A stretch of 64,000 nucleotides of DNA from the NCBI GenBank assembly GCA_006538405.1, contig BJKQ01000009.1, positions 2,481,565 through 2,545,564 of the forward strand, in the 5' to 3' direction. Below the pieces are notes generated by a model, which was given only the letters and a program-made list of their open reading frames with translations, did no database searches and had not been told where the DNA came from. Made by a program: the position numbers and the translations under genes. Shown here in pieces: positions 48,000 to 59,300 of this stretch; position 1 is the first letter of the stretch; each line of letters begins with the position of its first letter. The stretch is from Hansfordia pulvinata (Eukaryota > Ascomycota > Sordariomycetes > Xylariales).

Positions 48000-48740
48000 C
48001 TCTCGAGACGCGGCCACGATCGCTGGCTGTCCGGGTGGACGCAATAGATCTGATCTAAGCCTAGCCATTTAACACAAAGAGAAGCAGTCAAGGGAGGGGG
48101 GGGGGGGGTATGATACATCACGGCGTCGCTGGTGTGCCTACTGTGGCAGTGCTCTCGCAGAAATGACGACCGCAGCACCAGTGAGCCCCCCTTAAAGCCA
48201 AGGCGACGCAGCTGCTGCCAGAGAGCCTTGTGAGGGGTAAATGGACGCAATATCACAGCCTTAAATCGACGCTTCTACGGCCAATCGTGGTAGTCGAACA
48301 AGGATCGCCCCCCCAAGCTCATGATCGGTGTCTGTCTCGATTTCATTGGGTCGCCCATCCCGCGTCTATGGGGCTGAGTCCTGCAGTGGCTTCAGCAGAG
48401 TTCTCGTCGAACGAGAGAAGAGACCGGTCGCAAACTTATAATACGCAAAACCACAACACTTCGTAAAGGACTTGCGTACGCTACGCTCGTCATCCTATGA
48501 TACCATTTATCGAGCGCACTTGAGCCCGGGACTGATACGTCGCCTGGGTCCACCCGTCGGCCGCAACGCGAGATCACGACTGAACGCCCCAGTCCGAAAG
48601 ACCTCCAACCCGGACCCGACTGCTGCCACCTATCAGCACATCGTCATTCCCCGTCATGGAGCCTGGTATGAGGAGAAAAGCCCGGGAAGTACCAGCAGTC
48701 CTCGACATCCCCCATCCAACCGGACTATCTCCCAAGATGT
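48000..48740. other. Copy B of the tandem duplication, upstream part
   Basis: Diverged copy of the DUF7708 upstream region (~46450-47100). It includes a G10 homopolymer near 48098-48108 and an imperfect direct repeat of the sequence encoding RTIS[EQ]D (about 48720 and 48765). No intact gene in it. Confidence 0.45.
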
Positions 48741-49064
48741 CCCAAACGCGGCAATATCCAGAAGCGGACCATCTCCGAAGATTTGACCCAGGCTGCAGCC
48801 AATCGGCGGAGCAGATTGCAATGCATTTCCCCGCGTTCCACTCGTCGAACCAGCGAAAATGTCAATCAGTCGCGACCAACTCCGCGTTCCCCTCATTCGA
48901 CAGAAGATGATGCTCATCGACCACAGTCGAATACCTCAGCTTGGTATTCACAGTCGGATACCTCAGCTGGGTATTCACAGTCGAATACCTCAGCTGGGTA
49001 TTCACAGTCGAATACCTCAGCTGGGTATTCACAGTCGAATACCTCAGCTTGGTATTGGAGCTGT
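48741..49064 (+). CDS. Possible small protein, copy B, with nonapeptide repeats (partial)
   Basis: Open frame homologous to the copy-A small gene (QKRTISEDL, Arg/Ser-rich stretch). It then runs through five in-frame 27-nt repeats encoding Y-S-Q-S-[ND]-T-S-A-[WG] and ends at W-S-C before a GTGAGT donor. I find no in-frame ATG for it, so it may be a pseudogene or lack its first exon. Copy A lacks the repeat array, so the array arose after the duplication. Confidence 0.3.
48924..49058 (+). repeat. 27-bp minisatellite, 5 copies
   Basis: Tandem units starting at 48924, 48951, 48978, 49005 and 49032 with core CAGTCGAATACCTCAGCTGG. Only a few positions vary. The period is a multiple of three and no unit contains a stop in the plus frame used by the flanking small gene. 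Confidence 0.95.
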
Positions 49065-49160
49065 GTGAGTATATGAGCTTGTTAGAGATGACGGGCGTGG
49101 CTTACAAAGCAAAGGAAAATTGTGTAACCGGCTCCTCTGAGGCATATATATACGATTTCG

Positions 49161-49446
49161 ATGAAAGCTGTCATCTTTGCGGCCATTTTCGCTGCGGTGG
49201 CTGTCCTGTAAGCTGGATCCTCCCGATCGCTTAGCTTGAAGATAACTAAACTCAATCTGCGCGGCCAGGTCTGGGCAAGTTAGTCACGGCAAAGAGGAAG
49301 GTGTTCTTGTGATCTCATCACTCGATGGCCCGCTCGAGGCGCCGCGCTGCGCCGCGCCTGCGCCGCGCCTGCGCCGCCGCCGGGCGAAAGACCCTGCTTG
49401 GCGACCAGGCTCCTGGCACGCCGGCCAGTACCTGGGGCTCGTATGA
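49161..49446 (+). CDS. Possible small secreted protein
   Basis: Exon 1 (49161-49207) encodes MKAVIFAAIFAAVAV, a textbook signal-peptide core, followed at once by a GTAAGC donor. Joining to the acceptor CGGCCAG (exon 2 from 49269) gives LSGQVSHGKEEGVLVISS and a total of 74 aa ending at 49446. The second half is Arg/Ala/Pro-rich, from a GCGCC-rich stretch, and has only one cysteine. A TATATATA sequence at 49144-49151 is too close to the ATG to be its TATA box. This could be a young or decaying secreted protein, or chance. Confidence 0.3.
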
Positions 49447-50065
49447 GCTACTCGACGGCGTGGTTTCTTGCGCCTGACCTTGGGCACGACGGAGCGGTAG
49501 GCCAGCAGCACCGAGCTACCGCTGCCACTGCCGCCCCTGGCGTCCTGATGCAAGTCGCGGCTGCGGCTCAGAACGTCGTTGAGGGTGAATATCTCAGCGT
49601 CAGACATGGCAACGCTTGCGGACTGTAGACGACGAGGATCACGTTGAGCCCGGTGAGAGGGGGTGGGGTTCACTTGGATGGGAGGGAGCCGGGACTTTCG
49701 TCAACGAGAGAGCAGAGTTGCATCCCCTGAGAGAGCAAGGCCACATATATATCTGCACCCCCTGCCGCTGTTCTCCATCATCTCGATTGAACGCAACAGA
49801 GCGCGGCCTTGCCGACCCCTGCGTCTTGTGCCGGCTTCTAAGTGGCGGTTGCCTCATTGTATCACTTTGCGCTCCAGGTCACCCGCAGAGATCTTTTGAA
49901 GCTGAACGTAGAGACTCCCCCGTGGTGCTAAACATCGCCTTCACCACTTCAAGATACCAGAAGACCAGGCAAGAGGCACAAGCATATCGTTGAAACGATA
50001 CCGCTACCTTTTCAACTCTTAGAGGGAATTGGAACAGAAACAGGTCTACCGTGATAGTCGTCCTT
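49447..50065. other. Intergenic, no clear gene
   Basis: A minus-strand frame starting MSDAEIFTLNDVLSRSRDL (ATG near 49605) overlaps the candidate secreted gene. Its first ~12 residues recall cytochrome-b5-like proteins, but the rest is Arg-rich low-complexity sequence. I do not call it. Nothing else seen. Confidence 0.3.
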
Positions 50066-51930
50066 CTACGTCTCGCAGAAGCCGGCGAGGTTCTTTGCGA
50101 CTTGCATGAGTAGGTCGGCGGTCAACTGGCTCTTGTCTGGTAGCTAGCCCGCCGCAGATTACGACGTTTCGGATCTGCGTCGCATCCCGGGTTAGTGAAG
50201 ATTGCCGAGCTACGATGTCCCTAAACCACGAGGCACACTTCCCGGCCACTCAAACCCAGCTCTTGGGCCACGCCCCCCCCGAGCGTTTTTTTCGTCCAGA
50301 CGAACCCCATCGCTCACGAAAGTCTTCCACAGCTGCAGGCGATCGCTACTTACCAGGCTTTCCAAGTCAAACTTGGGGTGGATGCGACCCAGGCACTGGC
50401 GAGTGACGACCAAGAGTCATGTAGTGACCGAGGACAGAGAAGAAAGGGCCTACTCATGAATGCTGGATTGATACCGACCTTGCGGTTCGAGGTCAAAATG
50501 GCGACGCCCTCGAAAATCAAGTATCTGTTCGTAGATAGTCAGCCTGAGAGCTCAAGCTCTGGACAGCGAACATGAACCCTAGTAGTCGTAAGAAAATGCT
50601 CACGGGTGCGTTGTTAACCAAGCTCATGAGATCACGCTTTCGCGGGGAGACGTCGTACTCATCGGCGAGCAGAACACCGCGCCACGCGCTAATAAGGGCC
50701 AGCATCATCTTGAGACGGCTGTCCACTTCTTTGGGGTCGGCGCCCAGCTCGCCCGAGCCTACAGAGAGAAGTGGTCGCTGTGGGACCTCGTCGAAGGCCT
50801 CGGCTGTCTGCGTTGTTCCCAAGCCAGGTTCGCTGCTCCGGGGTCCTATCTGTCTTTCGCCCTCGTCCTTGATGATGTCGGTGAAGCCGAAATCCCCGTT
50901 GACGCCAACTCGGTGCGTCATGACCAGGTTGCGGATGAGGTCGCGTCTCGTCGGTGACATGATGACTTTCCTGATCACGTCTCTGTTCCACGCCGGCATA
51001 CCAAGCTTGCTTTGTGCACCACTGCGCCTCGGCGAGACTGGGACCAAGGACGAATAAGTGGCAGTGGAGCAGGTTGTCCGGGCCCACCGATTCAGGCAAG
51101 AAGGGTCGAGATGGGGCGTACGCCGCGAGGTAGAGGGGTCTCTCATTATTTATTGTAGTGTAGCCTATTGGATCGACCACGACCCGGCGGGTCGCCTCGA
51201 AGGGCTCGATCTCCTCGCCATCGGGCGAATTCCTTATCGACGCAACATGTCGGTTGATAAAGTAGCTGCGCATATCCATGACCTCGCTCCGTGATTCAGG
51301 TATTCGAATCCTCCTCATCGTGGCGTTTGGACAATGGGTAGGCTCCCAGCGAGGCTATCGGCCAATTGCCCTCGAATTGCAGGATCTTGGTCTTCTACGC
51401 GGCCCGGCCAAAGCGGCTGCCGCTGTGATTGAGGGATATGGCTTTGATCTTGTAGAGCCACTCTCTCGTGTCTTGATCTTCTTTCTGATCGTAGACTTCA
51501 AGGCGCAAAAATCCGAGGCTCATCCAGGCGGGTTCTGATTCGCATAGACCTGGGTAGTCGGTGGGAACAGCGTTTTTAGATGGTCTATGGTGATGAGACG
51601 GTCATGGTACAAAACCTCGAGGTCCGCTGTCGTTACTGTCGAGTCTTCTTGTAGGAAACCGAGCGATGCCTCCAGGTACCTGAATGTAAGCATCTCATGG
51701 ACCTCTGCATCACTCGAGTAGAGGGCGGGGCCAACAAGCGACACAGGCTGCAGATCCCATCAACGCGGGCGAAGCACTTGGTAGCCACGGCATCTTCAGG
51801 GCCTGGCTGATGAACTTCTGCCCAACCCCTTTTCAAGCTTGCATTCTTAGCCTCCCATGTCGCCGACGCTATTGGATCCTTACAGAAGCTTTGCCGGGCA
51901 TGTAATCCATCTTGCTTGATTTTCTTCAAT
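50066..51930 (-). pseudogene. Decayed DUF7025-AAA ATPase
   Basis: Minus-strand blocks follow the order of the intact family member at 42-44.5 kb. They run ITIDHLKTLFPPTTQVYANQ; WLYKIKAISLNHSGSRFGRA followed by an in-frame TAG; RRVVVDPIGYTTINNE; WNRDVIRKVIMSPTRRDLI; then the AAA core with PLLSVGSGELGADPKEV and GVLLADEYDV (Walker B). After these come FEGVAILTSNRKVGINPAFM, RIHPKFDLESL, TQIRNVVICGGLA and a C-terminal QLTADLLMQVAKNLAGF ending at TAG 50066. Blocks lie in different frames. The Walker A position reads SEPGLGTT in place of GxPGxGKT, so the essential lysine is lost. The point-mutation stop and the lost P-loop show real decay, unlike the single-base breaks elsewhere in the window. The 5' limit is approximate. 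Confidence 0.8.
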
Positions 51931-52143
51931 CACTGGTGGGGAACAGCCAAGGAAACGTTGCTATCTCCAGGGAGCCGCGCGCCGTGCTTCGCACGCGCAT
52001 CTTGGCGCAATACTGCGGCCCTCGCGACATTCATGCAATCGTTATCGTCGTATACTTCGGCAGCTTAAGCTACCTACGTGTCAAGGCTAATAGAAACAAT
52101 GAGGCACCGAAAGAAACCTGAACCTGTTTTTTTTAACAATATT
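51931..52143. other. Short intergenic
   Basis: Aldolase-family 3' flank. Nothing seen. Confidence 0.4.
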
Positions 52144-53420
52144 TTACATCTTGTACTCGACGCCGGATTCGTGCTCCATGAGGTCAAACTTGGGCTTGCC
52201 CATCAGCCGGCCCGCCAGCTCCGTCCTGGCCAGCTGGGCGGTGGCCTCGGCCTCGGCCTGAGAGATCTTGATGGTGGTGTGGCCCCTGCCGGCGGCGGCG
52301 GCGTCGGCGAGCATCTGGCCGTGGCACAGGTTCTCGAGCAGCTCGTACCAGTAGACGCACCCTTCGAGGGAGGCGGCGCACATGAGCAGGCCGTGGTTCT
52401 GCAGGATGGCGGCGCGCTTGCTGCCGAGGGCTTTCACGATGTGGGCGCCCTCCTCGGCGTCGAGGACGACGCCGCCGAAGTTGGAGTAGAGGGCGATGTC
52501 GTCGTAGAAGGCGCAGCTGTCCTGGGTGGTGATGTCGATGGTGCGACCCAGGGTGGAGAAGGCGCGGCCGTGGGGGAGTGGGCGTGGGCGACGGCGTTGA
52601 TCTCGGGGCGGGCCTCGTGGACGGCCGAGTGGATCATGAAGGCTGTTTATACACAACGAACGTATGAGTAATCGCGCGCGCGCCGGGTCTTTGCTAGTGC
52701 TGCCGAGGGGCCGGGCATTGTTCTGCTGGCGGAGCCCTTATACGGTATAGACTGCACGTATAGAGGGGGTTTGTGGTGGAGAAGAAAAGGGGGGGTGGGA
52801 TAGAGCGACAGCGATGCGGAAAAGCGCTTACCGGCCGTGTTGAGAAGACGGACTTCGCCGCCGTCCACCACCTTGCCGGTGTGGTCGACTCTGATCAGGT
52901 CAGACGCCCTCAGCAGCTTCCACGACACGCCGAGGGGGTTGACCCAGAAGCTCGTGGGATCGACAGGGTCCTAATATCATATATGTCTTAGTTCCAGTGT
53001 TGCGGGCGAGATTGTTGAAGTCTTCGAAGGAAGCAAGAGTCCCGCGCGCGTGACTAGGAGGCTTGGCTTACGCGAATTGTGATGTGGCCGGACACTCTGA
53101 TCGCCGGAGGTGATGGCCGGGTTAGCGTTGAATGTGCGAGAGTCTATGGGATTCTTGCTGCCTGGGTGCCTGAGGATGAAGCGAGAGACGGGGCAGCGAC
53201 TTGGGACTTACCCGACCTCGTAGCCGAGCTTGTGGAAGATGCGAAAGGCCAGAGCGAGTCTGCCCTTGAGGTACTTGCGCTCCTCGTAGGGGTCGTCGAA
53301 GGAGGGCGGCTGGGGCAGCTTCTGGCCGCGGACGGCCTTGGCCTCGAGCTCGCTCTGGGTCGGGGCGGTGCCTTGGGAGGGGGCTGCGGCGGCCGCTTCG
53401 TCGTTGGCGTGAGGGGACAT
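52144..53420 (-). CDS. Class II aldolase/adducin-family protein (apparent 1-nt frameshift)
   Basis: Four exons (53420-53212, a 25-nt exon 53096-53072, 52970-52832, 52642-52144), 290 aa after correction. It starts MSPHANDEAAAAAPSQG. The fold shows LALAFRIFHKLGYEVGVSGH across the first intron, DPTSFWVNPLGVSW, LIRVDHTGKVV, the zinc-ligand motif AVAHAHSP and the second histidine site AILQNHGLLM. Fungal members of this family (with L-fuculose-phosphate aldolase and adducin heads as distant relatives) are mostly uncharacterised cytosolic proteins. The frame breaks at the G5 run 52572-52576: one base restores HAHSPHGRAFSTLGRTIDI. A TATA box lies about 143 bp upstream. Confidence 0.88.
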
Positions 53421-53562
53421 GGTGGGCTGGCGAGAGACCGAGCGGGACGTGTGGTTGTTTTGCGAAGGGCGACAGCTTGTGCTCTACACGTCGTCGAGTA
53501 GGAGAGAAGACAAAAGGCGAGGTCATGGCAGGCGGGCCAGGGGGCGTGAGGGCGCGGCGGCC

Positions 53563-53569
53563 TTATAAA
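53563..53569 (-). promoter_or_regulatory. TATA box of the aldolase/adducin-family gene
   Basis: TTTATAA on the minus strand, about 143 bp before the ATG at 53420, at the usual fungal distance. Confidence 0.45.
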
Positions 53570-55140
53570 GAAGATGGAACCTTGTAAGGAGGAGGGGGCG
53601 AAACGGCCGTAACGCAGCGCGACAACGCAACGGCGGATGATCAACCCTGATTCTGGAGGCCTTGTCATGCCTTGTCATGCCTTGTCCTGCCTTGTGCTAC
53701 GCGTACTCGCACAGCCTACAGCAGTCGGCGATCCACATGTGCCGCGTCTGCGTCTTGCCAGGCGGCCGAGCCATGCAAGCGAACATGACCAGCGCTGAAA
53801 GGCCAAGATGGGAGGGTGGGTAGGCGTGTACTCGTACTCGAAGTGTAGGCGTCAAGGTGGGTGGGTGAGTGGCGAGCAGCCGGGCAGACGGCGCTGCGGC
53901 TGTGCTTGGCGGACGGGGTTCCCATACCGTCCTCGTCGTACACTTGATCCATTCAAGGCAGGCATCCATCCATGTATACTCGCGGTGGGCCCGTCGCCTG
54001 GTACTTCTTGATTCGGCCTGTCGCCGACCCATGCTCTCTGCCTTCCGCACCACGGCATGGAATAAAGCCGGGCGTGCCGGGGAATTGGATTGCGGTGCTG
54101 GGATTAATAAGATGGTCCTCGGGCTCCTTGGATCTCCGCAAGTGCCGTCTGAGGTGCTCGCAGGCCTCATCAACTGGCACGTACGAGTCGGTACCTTACG
54201 TTGCCTAAGGTACTCGTACCACAGCTGGTATGGAAGTCATCCTGTACCTGTGGTTGGAACCTGGCAGGACCTAGCTCGTGTAGGGCTGACACAGTATCTA
54301 CATACATGGAGTGGTTGGTTGTCAGCTGTTCAATAGGAGATGGATATCTCTGTCGGGAGCCTATTCGCAGCCCGGTATTTGTAATTACCCCACGAGCCCG
54401 CTGTCAGCCAGAAGCCGTGTGCAGCTCCCCCATGCAGCCACACCTGGAAAGCTCCACCTTGTACCCTTCAGCTGTCAACCAAAGGACGCGGCCGCACGAG
54501 CAGCATCCTTGCTCGCACCTCCGATTCCAAAACCATAGGGCAAGAATTCGCTGCGAGACTGCTTCCCCAATCCAGGCGTTGCTCCCTGCCGACAGTCCAG
54601 CCCAATCGGAATAGCAGGAGAAGAGTCATCCACCGTAGAACTGCAACCCCCCCCCCCTCCAACCCCCCCTCGGCCGACGTCCAGACTGCCTACCTATGTA
54701 CTCGTAGCGACCCACCGGGGCCAAGCAATACATGCTTACCATCCATCCTGTAACATTGCCGAGCATAATTAGTAAGGCTTGTTTGCCGTGGCGGTGGCAG
54801 TCCGCAACTCGACGGCGCGTCCGGAATCTGCAACTAATCGGGCCCCGACACGCCCAGCTAACCTCCTCCAACGACTATGACCCACTGCCCTTCGCCACAG
54901 ATTCGCTTCCACGCGCGCAAAGGCGCCGGTGTTCGTTCCTCCGTCCGCGAGTACTCGTGCGACACTTTGCTTGCCCAAACTCACGGCCCGGAGCGACCAC
55001 TAACCTCAAATCCAACCCCCCCCTCCCCTTACGACCCTCAACAGATCCGGTCCGTCTCGGAACACCATCCGCTGTAGCGACTAGACACCGACGAAATATA
55101 CGAGAAGAACAACCGGGCTAGCCGTCAACAGTGGTTGTTC
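53570..55140. other. Intergenic before the AT-rich block
   Basis: No gene recognised. Three octamer copies (53829-53836, 54211-54218, 54699-54706) lie here. A tandem CCTTGTCATG-type repeat sits at about 53660-53692. Confidence 0.4.
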
Positions 55141-55330
55141 TAATCGTACAGGTGCAGTCTCACGTCCATGGATGGTATATGGATATAGCTTCTTGAAGTT
55201 GGCGTGCTTTTAAAGCTGATGCGTTGTCATAGGGGAAGTCTTAGTCAGGCTTAGCCTGTTCGGGTACGAAGCCTGTACGAACTCCTTACGAATACCCCTT
55301 AAACGTGGAGGTTTCAGCTTCAGTTTATAT
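55141..55330. other. Transition into AT-rich DNA
   Basis: Base composition falls from ordinary to extremely AT-rich over about 200 bp. This marks the edge of the RIP-affected compartment. Confidence 0.6.
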
Positions 55331-55785
55331 TTATTATCCTCTTAATATTAACTTTATAACACGGCTTCACTTAATCGTGTTTAACATAGATAATATATAT
55401 GTACTGAAAGTGGTCTTACACTTTAAGTTATACGAGCATTAACGTATAGGTGCGTTTAACTTTACGTTAAAAGATATTTATAATATTTTCATAATAACAC
55501 GGCGTATATAAGTTAAGTGCGATTAAAAGAAAGAGTAATATATTTATAAAGTAAGATTAATTCTTATTATATAATAAGTAAACGGGCGTAGCTTATATAT
55601 ATATAAATATATATATAAGTCAAATAAAAATCGGGGTATTATTAACTTAATTATAAATAAATAACATATATTATATTAAAGGTTAAATGTTAGAATTATT
55701 AAACCTTTTTCTTTTTAAACCGGTGTTTAATAAGTTGGTTTATATAAAGCTAAACGTAAATATAAATAAAACTTTTATTATACAC

Positions 55786-56325
55786 TGTAACGACCTGGAT
55801 TCTTTTTAAGAAAAATATAAAATTAGTTTAAGGGTTTATATTTTAAAAGAACACTTAAAAGGTCGTTTATCGGTAAACATTAAATAATCGATTAATAATA
55901 AGTAATTAAGGTATTAAATAAGTGGTAAATTATTATTAAAAGGTTACTCTTATTTAAAAAGAACTTAAATACTTAAATTAATTATTAAAGTAATAAATAA
56001 TTAAATATATAAGAAACCTTTTATCCTTATATATTTCTTATCCCTTTATTAATACCGTTTATTAAATCACGTTCTTTAAAGTGATCTTTATTTTACTTAC
56101 GATCTTTTTTATAAGCGTTACCTTAATTATAATAATTAAAGTAAGCATGCTTTTTACTTATTATCTTAATAATAATTTTAATCACGTGACCTTATCTTAT
56201 ATTTTCACCTTTCCTTATATATATAATTAATTTAACGTTATCTTATACGATTATTAATTTATAAGTCTTTTACTTATATTAATATAACTTATTTTATTAA
56301 TTTAATAATCGGGTTTATAATATTA
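55786..56325 (+). repeat. Repeat copy 1 (~0.54 kb), direct
   Basis: Begins TGTAACGACCTGGATTC and contains TTAAAAGGTCGTTTATCGG and AATAAGTGGTAAATTAT. Copy 2 matches it in inverted orientation and copy 3 directly. The TG start would fit an LTR or an element end. The inner limit is judged by where the match to copy 2 fades (near AATCGGGTTTATAA). Confidence 0.75.
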
Positions 56326-59300
56326 TACCCCTTTTTTTAAATTATTTATCCTTAATTAATAAATATAAAAAAGTACGTGTACTTTATTATAAGTATAGCC
56401 TTTATATCTTTATTTATCCTTTTTATTTTTTTTATATTTATTAATTATATTAAGTTTATTTCGACCTTTTATATAATTCACCACTTTTAAACGTTATCGT
56501 TTATTAAAATCTATTACGCTTAATAATATAATTACGGATATACCGTGTTTTTATTACTTTAAAAATAAAAAGTTAAGTATTTACCGTATCTTTAAAAATA
56601 AAAGTTATTATTAAAAATATATTTATTATAAATATTTTATAATAATATTTTAATAATATTATCCTTTAAATAAGTTATAACTTAATAACGTAAGCTTAAG
56701 GTTAAAAAGGAAAAGGCGAGTAATAAACTTTTATTATTATATACTTAATTAATAAAGTTTTAATTTTAATTAATATCAGTTATTAATCGGTTAAGCCGTA
56801 TTTAAAAGATAAAATTTTAAGTTAAAAAAAAGGGTTTAAATCTCTTTATTTATAAAATAATAAAGTTAAATAAAAAGGATAATATACTCTTTACTTTAAA
56901 AACTTATAAACGGTGTTTAATCGATAATTTATAATATATTAAAGTTCTTAATAATATAAATTAATTAATATTTAAGTTAAGTTTTAATTTCTCCTTTATA
57001 AACTTCTTTATTCCGCTTAAAAAGCCGTTCATCTTTATTAATAATATTATTTTAATAATTAAAGATAATTTAAATAATTCTTAAGTTTTAAGTGTTTTTT
57101 AATAATAAGTAGCCTTTTTATTATATTAAATACTTTATTATAAATTCTTATTAATATGAATTTAATATCTTTTTAACCTTAAATTCTTAAGCGTTAATAT
57201 TAACTTTAATCTTTATTTCGATTTATATATTTATTAATATTAATTTTAATAATAAAATATAAAATATTAAATAGATTTTTATAATATTAAGTAATAATAA
57301 TTTATAATTAATTAATAAAATAACCTTATTAATTTTAAATAATCCGATTTTCTTAAAATTTAATTTATCGTTAAGTCTTTTAATTTAAATATTTTTACGT
57401 AATAAATAAACTTTATTTTTTTTAAAGGTCGGCTTTAATAATTAATAATTATTATAATATCGTTTTATATATTATTAAATTACTGTAAGCTTTATATAAA
57501 AGTGTTTTTAAAGTGTTATAAGGTGTTTAACTTAAATAATAGCTTTTAAAGCGTTATTATTAATTATTACTTATCGTGATCCTTATAAGTTAAATCCGTA
57601 ATTTATATAAAAAGGTAATATTTTTATATTTTTATTATTTAAGCTATTATATACGAATTTTACCTTTAATAAAAAGGATACTTAATTATTTTATTTAAAG
57701 TTAATTTAATATTTTAAATATTATTTAAGTACTTAATTAAGTCGTTTTATATAACCGTTTATTTACGGATAATATATTATTAACGTTTTATATTATACTT
57801 TAAATTATTATATAAATAATTTTTAAAAATAAGTTATAAAAAGCTTATTTTAATTTATAATAAGTTCTTTTAATAAGCTATATTAATTAAATATAGTTTT
57901 ATTTATAAGTTAAGCAGTTTATATTATAATTATAATTTCTTTAAATAATTAAAACTTTATAAACTTAATAAGCTATTTTATATAAATTATAATATTATTA
58001 TAAACGATTTTAATTATTAAATTTATAAATAATAATAGCTTTATAATAAAATTTATTAAAACCGATTTTTATATTTTATCCTTAAAAGATATAAGTTAAA
58101 GTTCTTTATAAGGCTTATAATATATTACTTTAAATTAAATATATATATTATATTCTTTAATTATTACTTTAATTAATTCTTTAAGTTTTAAAAAGTTATA
58201 ATCGTGTTATACTTATTATATAATTCTTTAAATCCTTTAATAATTATAAGATAAATCTTTATAAATTATTATAATAAATCGTTATTAAAACAGTATAAGT
58301 ATAAATCGTTTATTATAAAAAAGTATAATTTTATTAAATTATTTAAAAAGGTTAAACCGTTTATCGTTTAATAATACTTTTAAGCGTTATGTTTTTTATT
58401 ATAATTTATAATTAAATTATTTTTTTTTAACTTAAATAAGTTAGATTTATTATATTAAAATTAAATTCTTATTTTTATTTTACTTTAAAATAATTTATAA
58501 TTTTATTATTAAATTTACCGTAAAGTAATTAAATCGCTTATTAAAAGCGTTTACTTTAACGTTTTCTTTACTTTTATAATATTTAATTTTAAAGTTAAAT
58601 TTTAAAAGGATTTTTATTTATTAAATTTATCGTTTATTAAAAACCTTATTTTTTATAAAGGTTATAAGATTCTTATAATTTATATAAACGGTTATTAAAT
58701 TAAAAGTGTTATTTAAGTAATATCTTTATTTCTTAAATACTTTAATAATAATTATAAGCTCTTTATTATATATTATATAATTAAGCTTTAATTTATTAAA
58801 TTTCTTTAAAAAGTAAGCTATTAAATATAACTTACTTATTTTATCTTATTATTTAAATTATCCTTTTATAATAAAGTTATTAATATCGGTCTTGACTTTT
58901 ATAAGTTTATTAAGGTTAATTATAATTATAATAAGTTCTTTTAAAATTGCTTTTTTAAAGGTGTTAAATAAGGTTTAAAGTTCCTTATTTTATTTAAAAG
59001 GTTTATCCTTTTTAATTATATTAATTAAAGGTTTAATATGTTTATTAAATTCTTTTATAAATTATCGGTGGAAGTTTATAAATCTTAAAAATCTTTTAAT
59101 ATTAAAAATGCTTTTAAAAACGGGTTATTCTTAAATAGCTTACACTTTACTTTATTATATTAACACCTTTTTTAATTAAATCGTGTATCTTATAAAGTCG
59201 ACTTTTATTTAATAAAATTAACTTTTCTTTAAGTTAATATAAAGGTTAATATCTTAAAGGGCTTAAAGAACTTACTTTATATAATTTATATAATTTACTT

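Noticed and set aside
49284..49605. Minus-strand frame starting MSDAEIFTLNDVL, faintly cytochrome-b5-like
   Set aside because: Only the first dozen residues recall the family; the haem-binding HPGG part is absent and the rest is Arg/Ala-rich from a GCGCC repeat.
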